This document shows, one piece after another, positions 44,431 to 55,003 of a stretch of 64,000 bases of DNA. The notes beneath the pieces are model-generated. The model was not told where the DNA came from, searched no databases, and saw only the letters and a program-made list of their open reading frames with translations. The stretch's first letter is position 1, and every line of letters starts with the position of its first letter. This stretch comes from Thinopyrum elongatum. Lineage: Eukaryota > Streptophyta > Magnoliopsida > Poales > Poaceae. The stretch spans positions 446,263,292 through 446,327,291 of the forward strand of contig CM022297.1 of the NCBI GenBank assembly GCA_011799875.1. Direction: 5' to 3'. Made by a program: the position numbers and the translations under genes.

Positions 44431-45095
44431 AACTGATTTATTTATTTATTTTGAGAAAAGTGAAAACTGATAAGAGAGGCACAGAGAAAAGAAAACTTGT
44501 GTGGAAGCTATCGTACTGGGATGGCCCAGTAGCACTGCGCCAGAGGCGACGAAGCTACGTCTCGCAATCAGCAAGACATAGCTCCTGTACTAGAGCAGCC
44601 AGGCTCCAAGGGCTAAGGACGGCTGAGATATAACTAAGTGTTTCCACCGACTGAAAATTTAGCAAAAATCATTGTTTTTTAACAAATCAGAAGAAAAAAC
44701 GAAGGACTCCAAGCGGGAACATGCCCAATGTACCAGATGAAGCATTTTGTGCTGCCAAATTAAACCAAATGTGTAATGCATGAGAAAACTGACATCACTT
44801 TCTCTAAATTCAAGTGGTGAATGCCATGATAATAGAGTGTTGCTACGCATACGAAAGTTTTGCCTCAATTTTGTACGACATGGCTGATCACAGTGTCCAT
44901 GACAAGGGCAAAGTGCACGACAACCATTTTCTTGCATATCGTACAAAAATCAGAACTAGTGAATGTCGTATATATAGTAGTTCCGATGAGAATATAAGAC
45001 GGTTAGGTAAACTTCGAATATGGCTTCTAAACAAATAGCTTTTGTTAGTGTTGTTACTCGCTAGTCCACGCGTAATTAACTCCGCAGTTTTTCTT
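44431..45095. other. Unassigned sequence before the LINE fragment
   Basis: Short ORFs only, none over 100 codons, with no repeat structure or recognised element. ORFs at 44659-44946 (minus) and 44814-45038 (plus) overlap and have no known motif. Confidence 0.35.
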
Positions 45096-45396
45096 TTTTG
45101 ACGTGAAAAGCAGGAGCTCTGCTTTTGCGTTGAAGAAGAATAGAAGGTTTACACAACTCAGTCAAGTCCAGGCTGGGAGCCCGGCCGACCGTCACAAATT
45201 ATTAAAGAGACAACCTGAAATAGGAAAAAAAAACACCATGTGCTTTTACATGCCCCCAGCGACCACCGCTCTGGTGGCCTCGTAGTACACCTTGCGAAAT
45301 TGCTCCACTTACGGATGAGTCTCACGGAAGCTGTCCTACGGACTGATGTGGCGGCCTCTAATCCATCCCTGCCCCCTCAATTTCAGGGGTGTGGCC

Positions 45397-45900
45397 TGTT
45401 GGATATTATGATGATCTTAAAGACTAAACTGTGGCTGTTATGCTTTGAAGGTTAAAGGATAAGCTTAAGTGAGAAATATCTGATGAGCTACAGTAGGGCG
45501 GTGGATACTGTAGCCCGCTACAGTTCACTGCTGAGCTGCCCTGATCAGGGGCAGCCCTTCTCCAACCAGGTGGAGGTCCCCTGGTGCACTGTGCATTAAG
45601 TTAATAGAGAGGGAAGAGGATAAGAGATAGGTGTGGCCAGCTGCTGCTCTCTGGCTAACACACACGCACACACACATCCACCTCTCCCTCTCTCTCTCTC
45701 TCTCAAGTACAAGCTGCTGATCAAGCTTGCACAGGAGCACTGGGAAGATCCTTCACTGCCACCTGATCTGGTTTCTAGGTGGTGTTAGTTCAGAAGGAAG
45801 GAGATGGCAGGACCTTCAGACCAAGGTACATATATCTCCTAGTAGTTTTAGTGGCTCAAACTTATGCTAATGATCCTGAAGGATCTAAAAGGATCCAACA
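45397..45900 (+). repeat. 5' LTR of element D (504 bp)
   Basis: Starts TGTTGGATATT and ends GGATCCAACA, giving TGTTGGAT/ATCCAACA inverted ends. It holds a CT microsatellite near 45690. CTACAGTA and TACTGTAG words near 45489-45513 give partial dyad symmetry. Confidence 0.97.
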
Positions 45901-45901
45901 A

Positions 45902-45914
45902 TGGCACCAGAGCC
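45902..45914 (+). promoter_or_regulatory. Primer binding site of element D (initiator tRNA-Met type)
   Basis: TGGCACCAGAGCC begins one base after the LTR and matches the usual copia site TGGTATCAGAGCC at 11 of 13 positions. Confidence 0.8.
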
Positions 45915-47757
45915 TACTAGCATCATGTTTGAGCCCTTTTAAGTAATAAATCAGACTTGATCTGTTGCAATTAAGTTAAAGCATCAAGCTGCTCTTCCTA
46001 AAGGTCAAGGCTTGATTTTATTTGAGCTCTATGAGCAATAGACCATGTCTGATTTGTTATATCTAAGTCAAGTTTATGATTAAGTTCTTGTTGTTTTTCC
46101 CCATTCAAGTCAAGAAATCAAGCTGTTCTTTCCATCTTGGCTTGATTTATCTTATTTAGCCCTAATCTTTTAAAGTAACCAGCCCTACTAGATCAAGTAA
46201 TGATCTAGGGTTTCTATTTTCTGATGAACTAAAGGGGCTGATGCATTTTTAAGCAAAATCCCCAATTTAGGAAACCCTAGAAATTTTTGAAACTTCCCTG
46301 TTTCTTCATATTATGTGGCTGTGGTTTCGGTTTGGCATTAACTAAAGATGGGGATGATCTAGCTGAAGCCAAACACTAATGAAAATCCCCAAATTGCCAA
46401 AACCCTAATCCCCAAAATTCCCAATTCGGATGAACCCTAATTATGAAATTTCTGATTTTGGGGAACCCTGACCCTAATCCTAATGAATTAAGAGCAGCGG
46501 AGCCTTACTTCGGGGCTGTGACGCTCGTCGCTATTGTGCGGCGTCGCCCTGGCCGCCTCTTGATGTTGGCAGGCACGCTTGGGCTCGGCCCCGAGCGGCC
46601 TAGCCGTCCGCTGCGCCGGCCGGTGGCCGAGCCACCTCGCGCGCTTGCTGTCGCTGGGCTAGCGCCACCGCGCCGGACCTGACGAAGGCTAGCCGCCGCC
46701 GCTGTGGGGACGGACGTGTGCGCGCGTGTGCGCGTTGGCCTTGTAAAGGGCGCCGCCGGAACCGCTCGACGGAACCGCGTGCTGGCCAAAGCCGCGCGCG
46801 TGCTCCGGCGAGGGGCTCTTGATGGCGCTGCCCCTTGCTCCTTCGCCACGGATGGCGCTCGTTGCCGCCGCCTCTGTCGCCTGATGGATGGAGAGGCAGA
46901 GAGAGGGAGGAGAAGAGGATAGGGTTCGGGGGGAGCTGGCCTGTGCGGCTGCTTACTGCAACTGGCCATCTCGGCTGGGCCGGCATGCCATTCGGGCCCA
47001 AATGGCCGGCCTGAGGCCTAAGGGGAAAGGGGAGCTTGCTGGGCCAGCTGGCTCAGCTCAGCAGCAGCAGTTTGCTAAAGAAAATTTTCTGTTCTAGGCA
47101 GAAATAAATCTAGGAAAAAGTTTAAACATTTTTCCTAGTAATGGCTGAATTTATACAATAAAGTGAACATTTTTAGGGCTAAATTTGATGTATGAATTAT
47201 TATGTTGATTTTAACAATTTAATTCTTTAGATATTTAATTTCTGTTATATTTTAATATGTCATGCCATGTTATGCCATGCTGAAATTATTTATGCTGCAA
47301 TTAATTATGTTTAGTTATTTTTCCATTATGGCATTTTATTTTAATGATGAAAATTATTATGATCATTATGGCATAACGTTTCCGCTGCGAAATAAAGTTT
47401 AATGGATCCTTAAATTAAGTGTGGTTTTATGCTTTGTCATTCTGACCAAAGTTGTTTGACGGGCATTTAAACCACAAAATTCTTTTATTGATCCATTTCA
47501 CTTCTGGCCAAAGCTGATGTGAACCGGGTTAGTAGAAGAAACTAATGAAGTGAGGATTATTAAAGTGTGGCTTTTATTTATCAATTTGGCCAAAGCTAAT
47601 TGATGAATATTTGTCCACAAAATTTTGTTGTTCATTTTCATCTCTAGCCAAAGCTGATTTGAATGTGATCAATAAAATTTAAATATGATGATGATGATGC
47701 TTACTAAAGCATTTTGAATTTTCTTTTGTAGCACCTAATGTCTCTCATATTGCTGGA
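45915..47757 (+). other. Long leader of element D with a GC-rich block
   Basis: About 1.84 kb separates the primer site from the polyprotein. It has AT-rich flanks and a sharply bounded GC-rich core (about 46495-47050) whose antisense frames are open for 130-150 codons (46505-46969, 46600-47001). The antisense product is Arg/Ala/Pro-rich and has no domain I recognise, so composition is a sufficient explanation. A TTTCTTTTGTAG acceptor-like site at about 47722-47733 lies just upstream of the start codon. Confidence 0.5.
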
Positions 47758-50700
47758 ATGCTTAATGGCATTGAGCAACTTAATGGTAGCAATTATGCTA
47801 CATGGAAGGAGAAAGTTGAAATAACGATGGCCTTACTCAATATTGATTATGCTCTCCTTAATGATCCTCCTGAGGCACCTAAAGAAAATGATGAAAATTA
47901 TGATGCCCTCAAGAAGGATTATGAGGTTATAAAGGCTAAGTGGGATGACTCCAATCGCAAATGCCTTATGATGATAAAGGGTTCCATTACACAGAGTATG
48001 AGGGGAGCCCTTCCGGACTGTGAGACAGCTAAAGGGTATTTTGCGAAAATTGAGCATCAATTTAAAGGGTCTTCTAAAGTTTATGCAACAAGTCTTATTA
48101 GGAGGCTAATTGATGAAAAGTATGATCCCACTGGAAGTCTTCGAGAGCATATCATGAAGAAATGCAACATGGCTGCCAAACTCAAGACTATGGAAATGGA
48201 AATCTCTGATGGGTTTCTTGTCCATTTTATTATGTCATCTTTGCCCCAAGAGTTCGCTCCATTTGTGATTAACTATAATGCAATGGACGTGAAATGGAGC
48301 ATTGATGAAATGATGGCACGTTGTATGCAAGAAGAAGAGAGGCTGAAGGCTGATAGAATTGAGCATGCAAATCAATTCAAGGTTTCACAAAAGAAGAAGT
48401 ACAATAAATTTGTGAAAAATTATATGAAGCCTAAGCCTAATAAATTTAAGGATAAAGGCCAGTCTTCCAAAAGCTCTCAACAAAAGAAGCCTGAAAAAGC
48501 TCCTAAAGAGGAAGGGAAAGATCCCGATGGATGCCACTTTTGTGGAAAAGGTGGGCATAAGCAAAAGGATTGCTATGGTTTTAAGAGATGGCTCAATAAT
48601 AAAGGTACTGATGTAATTACTTTTGTTGAAGAATCCCTTTATGTTAATTATGCCACCAACACTTGGTGGATTGATTCAGGTGCAACAATTCATATTTCAA
48701 ACTCGTTGCAGGGATTCCATATGAGGAGGACCCTAAAAAGAGGGGAAAGAACCATTAGAGTTGCTAATGGTATTGAAGCTAACGCCGAGGCACTTGGAGA
48801 TTTTACTCTCATACTTCATACCGGCTTCAAGCTTCTACTACATGACGTTCTTTATGTCCCCTCGATGAAACGGAATTTAGTTTTTGTTTCATGCTTAGAT
48901 GATAGTGGTTATGTATGTCACTTTGGGAACAAACAATGTATAATTATGTATGACGGTAATAATGTTGGTCTTGCCTTCAGACAAGACAAACTTTATGTAA
49001 TTTCCCTCTGTGATGATGTGAATAATGTGGGTTCTACCTCGAATATGAATGTCAGTACCAAATGCAAACGTAGTGATAATGAGACTTCTTCGAAATTATG
49101 GCACTATCGTTTAGGCCATATTTCGAGGGGGAGGATTGAGCGTCTCATTAAAGATCAAGTTCTTCCTTCTCTCGATTTTTCAGATGCGGATGTTGATCAT
49201 TGCATCGATTGCATCAAAGGAAAATATGCCAAGCAAATTAAGAAAGGTGCAAACCGAAGCACGGGAGTTTTGGAATTAATTCACACGGATATATGTGGTC
49301 CGTTTAATATGAGATCGGTGGATGGTTTTAATTCCTTCATAACGTTCACCGATGATTTCTCCCGTTATGGATATATTTATCCCATTAAAGAAAGAGCAGA
49401 GGCATTAGACAAGTTCAAGATTTTCAAAGCTGAGGTTGAAAATCGAAGCAACAAAAGGATTAAAGTTGTAAGATCTGATCGTGGTGGTGAGTACTACGGC
49501 AGACATACTACTTATGGCCAAATCCCTGGACCGTTTGCAAAATATCTACAGGAAAATGGCATTATGGCCCAGTATTCAGCACCGGGCGAACCTCAGCAAA
49601 ATGGGGTGGCAGAAAGGCGGAACCGCACTCTTATGGATATGGTGCGGAGTATGTTAAGCCACTCTACTTTGCCGGTAAATTTATGGATGGAAGCCCTTAA
49701 GACAGCAGCACATATTCTCAACAGGGTTCCCAGTAAATCGGTGCCTAAAACACCATATGAGTTATGGACTGGGAGAAAACCGACCCTGAATTATTTTCAT
49801 GTATGGGGCTGTTCAGCTGAAGCAAGGATTTTCAATCCAATTATGGGAAAATTAGACCCCAAGATGGTCAGTTGCCATTTTATTGGTTATCCTGACAAAT
49901 CTAAAGCATATCGGTTTTATTGTCCAAATCAAGCAACAAAATTTGTTGAAACAAGACACGCTGTGTTCTTGGAAAATGACATGATGAGGGGGCGCATGAC
50001 ACCCCGGGAAATAAATTTGGAGGAAAAACGGGAATATGTCCCGACTCCAATTATTCAAGAACCTATTTTCCCGGTGTCTGCTGATGTTGCACCTCCTGCT
50101 GAAAAGATCGTTAATGCAACGCCTGCTGAGACTCCTGTGACTGTTTCAGATGTCACACCTGATGATGTTTCTGTTGAAAGTTGTCAGCAGTCTCAAGCTA
50201 CTAATGATGTGCCAATTAATGAACCTCTCAGAAGGTCACAGCGGACTAGAAAGCCTGCTATTCCTGATGATTATCTCACTTATATGAGTGAAGATTTGAA
50301 TGAGTCGATGTTGGACAATGATCCTACATCGTTTAAGGAAGCTATGCAAAGTGAATTTTCATCTGAGTGGCTTAATGCTATGAAAGATGAAATGAAGTCT
50401 ATGAGCACTAATAATGTATGGGACTTAGTAGAAATTCCCAGAGGAGCCAAAACAGTTGGATGCAAATGGGTCTACAAGACCAAACGTGACTCCAAAGGGA
50501 ATATCGAAAGGTTTAAAGCAAGGCTTGTGGCAAAAGGTTTCACTCAAAGAGAAGGGATTGATTATAAAGAAACTTTTTCGCCCGTCTCTTCTAAAAACTC
50601 ATTCAGAATAATTATGGCACTTGTGGCCCATTATGATTTGGAGCTGCATCAGATGGATGTCAAAACGGCATTTCTAAATGGTGACTTACGTGAGAATGTA

Positions 50701-51891
50701 TACATGGCACAACCGGAAGGTTTTGTTGTGGAAGGGAATAAACATTTAGGATGTCATTTGAAGAAATCCATCTATGGCTTGAAACAAGCGTCAAGAGAAT
50801 GGTATCTCAAGTTTGATGAAGTAATAAGGAAATTTGGTTTTGAAGAGAATAAAGTGGACAATTGTGTTTATGTTAAGTTCAGGGGGAGTAATTTTATCTT
50901 CCTGATACTGTATGTTGATGACATACTTTTAGCCAGCAGTGACAAAAATATGCTGCTGGAAACTAAGAGGGTTTTATCCTCAAAATTTGATATGAAGGAT
51001 CTCGGTGAAGCATGTTATGTTTTAGGAATTGAAATTCACCGAGATAGATCCAGAGGGATTTTGGGGCTGTCTCAGAGAGCATATGTTGAAAAGGTACTGA
51101 AAAAGTACAATATGCATAAGTGCTCAGCCTCGCCTGCTCCTGTTGTTAAGGGCGATAAATTTGGGACTTTTCAGTGCCCAAGAAATAATCATGAATCTGC
51201 GCAGATGAAGTCAATTCCTTATGCCTCAATTGTTGGAAGCATTATGTATGCACAAGTGTGCATTCGCCCTGATTTAGCATTCGTGACCGGGATGCTTGGC
51301 AGATATCAGTCTAATCCAGGTCTGGATCACTGGAAGGCTGCTAAGAAAGTCTTGCGTTATTTGCAAGGCACTAAAGGCCTCATGCTTACATATAAGAAAT
51401 CTGATAACCTTGAGGTGGTGGGTTATTCAGATGCTGATTTTGCGGGGTGTGTTGATACTAAGAAATCCACGTCAGGTTATGTCTTCACCCTCGCAAATGG
51501 AGCTATATCGTGGAAAAGCTCCAAACAAACTGTTACTGCATCGTCGACAATGCAGGCAGAATTTGTAGCATGTTTTGAGGCCACCGGGCAGGCAGTATGG
51601 CTGAAGAACTTCATCCCGGGACTGAGAGTGATTGATAGCATTTCCAGGCCAATCACACTCTACTGCGATAATCAACCTGCAGTGATATTTTCGAGTAACA
51701 ACAAGTCAAGTGATGCTGACAAGCACATTGACATCAAGTTTCTTGTTGTGAAAGATAGAGTCCAGGATCAGACAATTAATGTTAAGTACATTAATACTAA
51801 GTTGATGTTAGCGGATCCACTCACGAAAGGCTTACCACCTAGTGTTTTCACAGAGCACGTTACCGGTATGGGTTTGGTTGAAAGCTTTTGA
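47758..51891 (+). CDS. Copia gag-pol polyprotein of element D, 1377 aa, uninterrupted
   Basis: Domains in order (residues approximate): gag (1-250); CCHC knuckle [14 protein letters not shown] (about 260-273); aspartic protease WIDSGAT (about 304); integrase zinc-binding region HYRLGHIS with CIDC (about 449-485); integrase core with HTDICGPF (about 508), VRSDRGGEY (about 575) and GVAERRNRT (about 618); reverse transcriptase KWVYKTK to the YVDDILL box (about 905-1058); RNase [10 protein letters not shown] and KHIDIKF (about 1223-1330). No stop or frameshift interrupts it. Start: first Met of the open frame, which is open back to 47734. The order integrase before reverse transcriptase defines copia. 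It may be translated as one polyprotein and cut by its own protease. Confidence 0.97.
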   Translation: MLNGIEQLNGSNYATWKEKVEITMALLNIDYALLNDPPEAPKENDENYDALKKDYEVIKAKWDDSNRKCLMMIKGSITQSMRGALPDCETAKGYFAKIEHQFKGSSKVYATSLIRRLIDEKYDPTGSLREHIMKKCNMAAKLKTMEMEISDGFLVHFIMSSLPQEFAPFVINYNAMDVKWSIDEMMARCMQEEERLKADRIEHANQFKVSQKKKYNKFVKNYMKPKPNKFKDKGQSSKSSQQKKPEKAPKEEGKDPDGCHFCGKGGHKQKDCYGFKRWLNNKGTDVITFVEESLYVNYATNTWWIDSGATIHISNSLQGFHMRRTLKRGERTIRVANGIEANAEALGDFTLILHTGFKLLLHDVLYVPSMKRNLVFVSCLDDSGYVCHFGNKQCIIMYDGNNVGLAFRQDKLYVISLCDDVNNVGSTSNMNVSTKCKRSDNETSSKLWHYRLGHISRGRIERLIKDQVLPSLDFSDADVDHCIDCIKGKYAKQIKKGANRSTGVLELIHTDICGPFNMRSVDGFNSFITFTDDFSRYGYIYPIKERAEALDKFKIFKAEVENRSNKRIKVVRSDRGGEYYGRHTTYGQIPGPFAKYLQENGIMAQYSAPGEPQQNGVAERRNRTLMDMVRSMLSHSTLPVNLWMEALKTAAHILNRVPSKSVPKTPYELWTGRKPTLNYFHVWGCSAEARIFNPIMGKLDPKMVSCHFIGYPDKSKAYRFYCPNQATKFVETRHAVFLENDMMRGRMTPREINLEEKREYVPTPIIQEPIFPVSADVAPPAEKIVNATPAETPVTVSDVTPDDVSVESCQQSQATNDVPINEPLRRSQRTRKPAIPDDYLTYMSEDLNESMLDNDPTSFKEAMQSEFSSEWLNAMKDEMKSMSTNNVWDLVEIPRGAKTVGCKWVYKTKRDSKGNIERFKARLVAKGFTQREGIDYKETFSPVSSKNSFRIIMALVAHYDLELHQMDVKTAFLNGDLRENVYMAQPEGFVVEGNKHLGCHLKKSIYGLKQASREWYLKFDEVIRKFGFEENKVDNCVYVKFRGSNFIFLILYVDDILLASSDKNMLLETKRVLSSKFDMKDLGEACYVLGIEIHRDRSRGILGLSQRAYVEKVLKKYNMHKCSASPAPVVKGDKFGTFQCPRNNHESAQMKSIPYASIVGSIMYAQVCIRPDLAFVTGMLGRYQSNPGLDHWKAAKKVLRYLQGTKGLMLTYKKSDNLEVVGYSDADFAGCVDTKKSTSGYVFTLANGAISWKSSKQTVTASSTMQAEFVACFEATGQAVWLKNFIPGLRVIDSISRPITLYCDNQPAVIFSSNNKSSDADKHIDIKFLVVKDRVQDQTINVKYINTKLMLADPLTKGLPPSVFTEHVTGMGLVESF

Positions 51892-51957
51892 TCCTGGCAA
51901 AGTAGGGACTGTTGTGACACCATCTCCCCAAATGGGCTCGTTTTGAGATCGAATGGG

Positions 51958-52260
51958 AACCATAGTCACTTGGTTCAGCAGTACCTAATTGACTGTTGTA
52001 ATCTATTGTCTTGGTGTACCATTTTATCAAGAGATGAGCCTGTAATGTCTATGATGTTCATAATGCTTATGTAAAGGTTTATGTAAATTAAGTTGATGGT
52101 TTATGTGAATAAAGTTTATGGAGCTCACAAGTTTAAGAAGTTTCATTTTGATATGGAATGATGTATCATAGTCACTGGGTTCAGTGGTACTTAACTGACC
52201 ACTGTAATCTTTTCGTCTTGATGCATTATTTTGTTGAAAAGGAAGCTTGTAAGTTTAGCC
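51958..52260 (+). repeat. Imperfect 90-bp direct repeat between D's ORF and 3' LTR
   Basis: Two related blocks, about 51960-52050 and 52168-52258, share CATAGTCACT-GGTTCAG and then CTGTAATCT, GTCTTG and TTGTAA/CTGTAA in the same order. They lie in the 3' untranslated part of element D. The role is unknown; a local duplication before insertion is the simplest explanation. Confidence 0.6.
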
Positions 52261-52268
52261 TTACGATC

Positions 52269-52278
52269 AAGGGGGAGA
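52269..52278 (+). promoter_or_regulatory. Polypurine tract of element D
   Basis: AAGGGGGAGA followed by A directly precedes the TGTTGAATATT start of the 3' LTR at 52280. This is the expected plus-strand primer. Confidence 0.85.
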
Positions 52279-52279
52279 A

Positions 52280-52779
52280 TGTTGAATATTATGATGATCT
52301 TAAAGACTAAACTGTGGTTGTTATGCTTTGAAGGTTAAAGGATAAGCTTAAGTGAGAAATATCTGATGAGCTACAGTAGGGCGGTGGATACTGTAGCCCG
52401 CTACAGTTCACTGCTGAGCTGCCCTGATCAGGGGCAGCCCTTCTCCAACCAGGTGGAGGTCCCCTGGTGCACTGTGCATTAAGTTAATAGAGAGGGAAGA
52501 GGATAAGAGATAGGTGTGGCCAGCTGCTGCTCTCTGGCTAACACACACGCACACACACATCCACCTCTCCCTCTCTCTCTCTCAAGTACAAGCTGCTGAT
52601 CAAGCTTGCACAGGAGCACTGGAAAGATCCTTCACTGTCACCTGATCTGGTTTCTAGGTCGTGTTAGTTCAGAAGGAAGGAGATGGCAGGACCTTCAGAC
52701 CAAGGTACATATATCTCCTAGTAGTTTTAGTGGCTCAAACTTATGCTAATGATCCTGGAGGATCTAAAAGGATCCAACA
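52280..52779 (+). repeat. 3' LTR of element D (500 bp)
   Basis: Nearly identical to the 5' LTR. Seen differences are six single bases and four fewer bases in the CT microsatellite. It is followed directly by the TGGCC duplication. Confidence 0.97.
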
Positions 52780-52827
52780 TGGCCCTCCTCCCCATCAATC
52801 TAATGATGCCACGCCAGTCCATAACCT

Positions 52828-53240
52828 TTATTCCGTGAAAAATTGTGTGTAAGTGTAGCATCGCTCGTACACCTTGACATCTTCCCTGATCAGTCCAGCA
52901 AGCGCGACAGGCGTCAGCTCTTTCTGCTCAAAAACCCTGCAGTTTCTTTCTTTCCAAATATTCCATGCAATGTAAGCTGCTAGTGTGATTTCCTCCCTGT
53001 TCTTCTCCTTGGTCCCACCACCTGCACACAGCCTAGACCACCATTCCCCAATGGATGTTGCCGAGGAAGCCACCATACCCATCCTGCCATTAGCTAGCTA
53101 GAATTGCATCCGGACTTCTTTCACAAAGCAGCATGTCAGGGAGATGTGATCGGCCGTCTCCTTTTCTTCATCACATAGACAGCAGAAGTCGTTGTGCGGC
53201 CATCCCCTTGCTTGCAGGCGATCCGCCGTCCAATTTGTTC
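52828..53240 (-). pseudogene. LINE2 ORF2 C-terminus (zf-RVT end)
   Basis: Reading leftwards from about 53240, the frame gives a cysteine/histidine zinc-binding block (CCLCDEE, DHISLTCC), an in-frame stop near 53100, and then an 84-codon stretch (53082-52828) with AAYIAWNIWKERNCRVFEQ, a motif seen near the end of plant L1-type ORF2 proteins. Reverse transcriptase and endonuclease are absent. It lies directly beside copia D. Confidence 0.7.
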
Positions 53241-53245
53241 ATGCT

Positions 53246-53503
53246 TTTTTTTAATGGTCACCGGGGGAGGCTCCCCACTTGAATATATTTCAAAAGCAAT
53301 TGAGGCTTGTTTTCATGTTGTAAATCGCAAAATAGGGAAAGCAACCATATCTCGGACGCTTAGTGGAATGTGGTTAACTAATATTGCATGGTACTGAGAT
53401 AAGGGTAATTTTTAAAGCATATTTTTGGTATGCTTTGTAGAAAAAAATATCATAGTTCAAATGCATGAAATAAACTGAAAAAGTTTAACTTTGTTGGTAA
53501 AAA
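53246..53503. other. Short unassigned stretch, possibly another LINE tail
   Basis: It starts with a T-rich run followed by CACCGGGGGAGGCTCCCC, which I recall as the 3' end of plant LINEs in reverse orientation. The rest is AT-rich without features. It is the left flank of LINE1. Confidence 0.3.
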
Positions 53504-53559
53504 AGGTTGCTTCGGTTTCTTTTTTTGAACTTCATTCCCCTTCTATTTATTCATATAGT

Positions 53560-55003
53560 GCAGGAATCTCTGCCGAAACGATGGACAAAATACAATCGGG
53601 GGGCACATGCAGCCACACCTTACATAAATTATTAGAAACCCCTTCTTTAGGTAATACGTGAGCTGCTCCATTTGCCGAACGCCGAGTCCAGCTTACCTTT
53701 CATTCTTGCCTCGACTGCAGCAGCCTTTTCACTTCCTCTATCGTTGGTCCCAACACAGAGAGATCTCTGTCCTTGCTTTGCAACTTGTAAATGATCTCCT
53801 TGCAGTCCATTTCAATGTGCAGCTTCGTGGCGTTCACCTCGTCCGCCAACTGAGCTGCACGCCGGCAGGCCAATAGCTCGGTGGTTGCAGGGTCTGTACA
53901 GCTCGGAAAAAAGTGGCAGGCTCCACCCAAGAAGGCTCCATCATGATTTCTGGAGACCACACCGGCTCCACCTTTATCGCCTATCTTGGACGTGGCTCCA
54001 TCTACGTTGACCTTAGTCCAGCCTGGGTCTGGTGGTGGTTCCCATTGCTGCACTTGTGCCTGCTTGGGTACCCTGCTCTTACGACCATGTATATACTCTG
54101 CCATTCCTCCACATGTGTAACAACCGATCTTGCAATTTCTGCAGCCTCCTCAATTTTCTTCCCTTCCCGAGCATTATTCGTTGCTAACCATAATCCATAG
54201 ACCCCCTGGGCCATGATTGCTTTTTCGTCATCTGAAGCCTCACTGAACCACTCCAACAGCCAGTTTGAGAGATCACTCTGGGAGCTGACAACAGCCCGTG
54301 GGATCGCCACCGGCACTCCCAATTCCGAGTGCATTATCTTCCAGAACTTTGCTGAGTGATGACAGCCCCAAAATCGGTGATAGTTTGTCTCTTCACGTCC
54401 ACATGCTACGCAAAAAACACTTGCCTTGATGCTTCTTCTCGCAAGCTCTGATCCCACTGCGAGCCCGTTTCTAATCAGCCTCCATACATGGGTTTTAACC
54501 TTGCCCGGCGCGACCGTATCCCACAGGCTGAGCAAGGCCTTGTGCTTTGCTACTGAAGAGGAGGGCCCCGGACATCCGTTCTTGAGCTTCTTTTGTGACA
54601 TGCGAAGATGGTACGCAGACCTGACCGTAAAAACTCCGTTTTTCGTGAAGTTCCACGCTAGAACGTCCTCCATGCCCGGACCCCCTATTCGTATCTGCAT
54701 GATTTCTTGCGCTTCGTCCGGGGGAAACATGGCCAGTACCTTGGACACATCAAACGCTGAACCACTCGCATCTAGCAAGTCACTAACTCTGGTGATCCCA
54801 TGGATATATGTCTGACCCAGTGGCAGCATACTTCCCTTCCTAGGTATCCAGTGGTCGTGGTGGATTCTAACCTTTGTACCATCACCTATTCTCCAAATGA
54901 GTCCATCCAGTAGTAAGTTTCTCCATTGTAGAATGCTCTTAAAGGTGAAAGAGCCCCGACCTGAGCATGTAGCATTGAGAATAGATCCTTCCATAAAATA
55001 CCT
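53560..55003 (-). pseudogene. LINE1 ORF2 C-terminal half: zf-RVT and RNase H
   Basis: The upstream part (about 55003-54080) has LIWRIGDGTKVRIHHDHW, the zf-RVT signature FTVRSAYHLRM then SLWDTVAPGKVKTHVWR, and a zinc-binding block CVACGREETNYHRFWGCHH. After a frameshift near 54070-54100 the frame 54104-53700 encodes an RNase H-like domain (VNVDGATS, ATTELLACRRAA and HIEMDCKE carry its acidic residues). Sequence similar to a LINE C-terminus continues after a stop to about 53560. The open frame 54002-55030 also includes about nine residues of copia origin at its start. Confidence 0.8.

Larger units (their letters stand above)
45397..52779 (+). mobile_element. Element D: complete, young copia retrotransposon (TSD TGGCC)
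   Basis: A 7383-bp element with LTRs of 504 and 500 bp, the 5-bp duplication TGGCC (45392-45396 and 52780-52784), a Met-type primer site, a long leader, one uninterrupted polyprotein and a polypurine tract. By eye the LTRs differ by six substitutions and a 4-nt CT-repeat length change, about 1.2%. With the often-used grass rate of 1.3e-8 per site per year this suggests an insertion roughly half a million years ago. Every part an autonomous copia element needs appears present. Confidence 0.97.
45096..53245 (-). mobile_element. LINE2: 3' end of an L1-type LINE (minus strand), interrupted by copia D
   Basis: The right part (52785-53245) encodes, on the minus strand, the C-terminal zinc-binding zf-RVT region of ORF2 (HNDFCCLCDEE, DHISLTCCF) and the WNIWKERNCRVFEQKE motif. 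The left part (45096-45396) looks like the 3' UTR and tail; a T-rich start (CTTTTTTGACG, about 45094) is the presumed poly(A) read from the other strand. Copia element D and its TGGCC duplication separate the two. The LINE is strongly 5' truncated near 53245. No target duplication was identified. Confidence 0.65.

Noticed and set aside
46505..47001. Antisense ORFs of 133-154 codons in the leader of element D as genes
   Set aside because: GC-rich composition explains open frames. The products are Arg/Ala/Pro-rich without motifs. Kept only as a possible captured-sequence finding.
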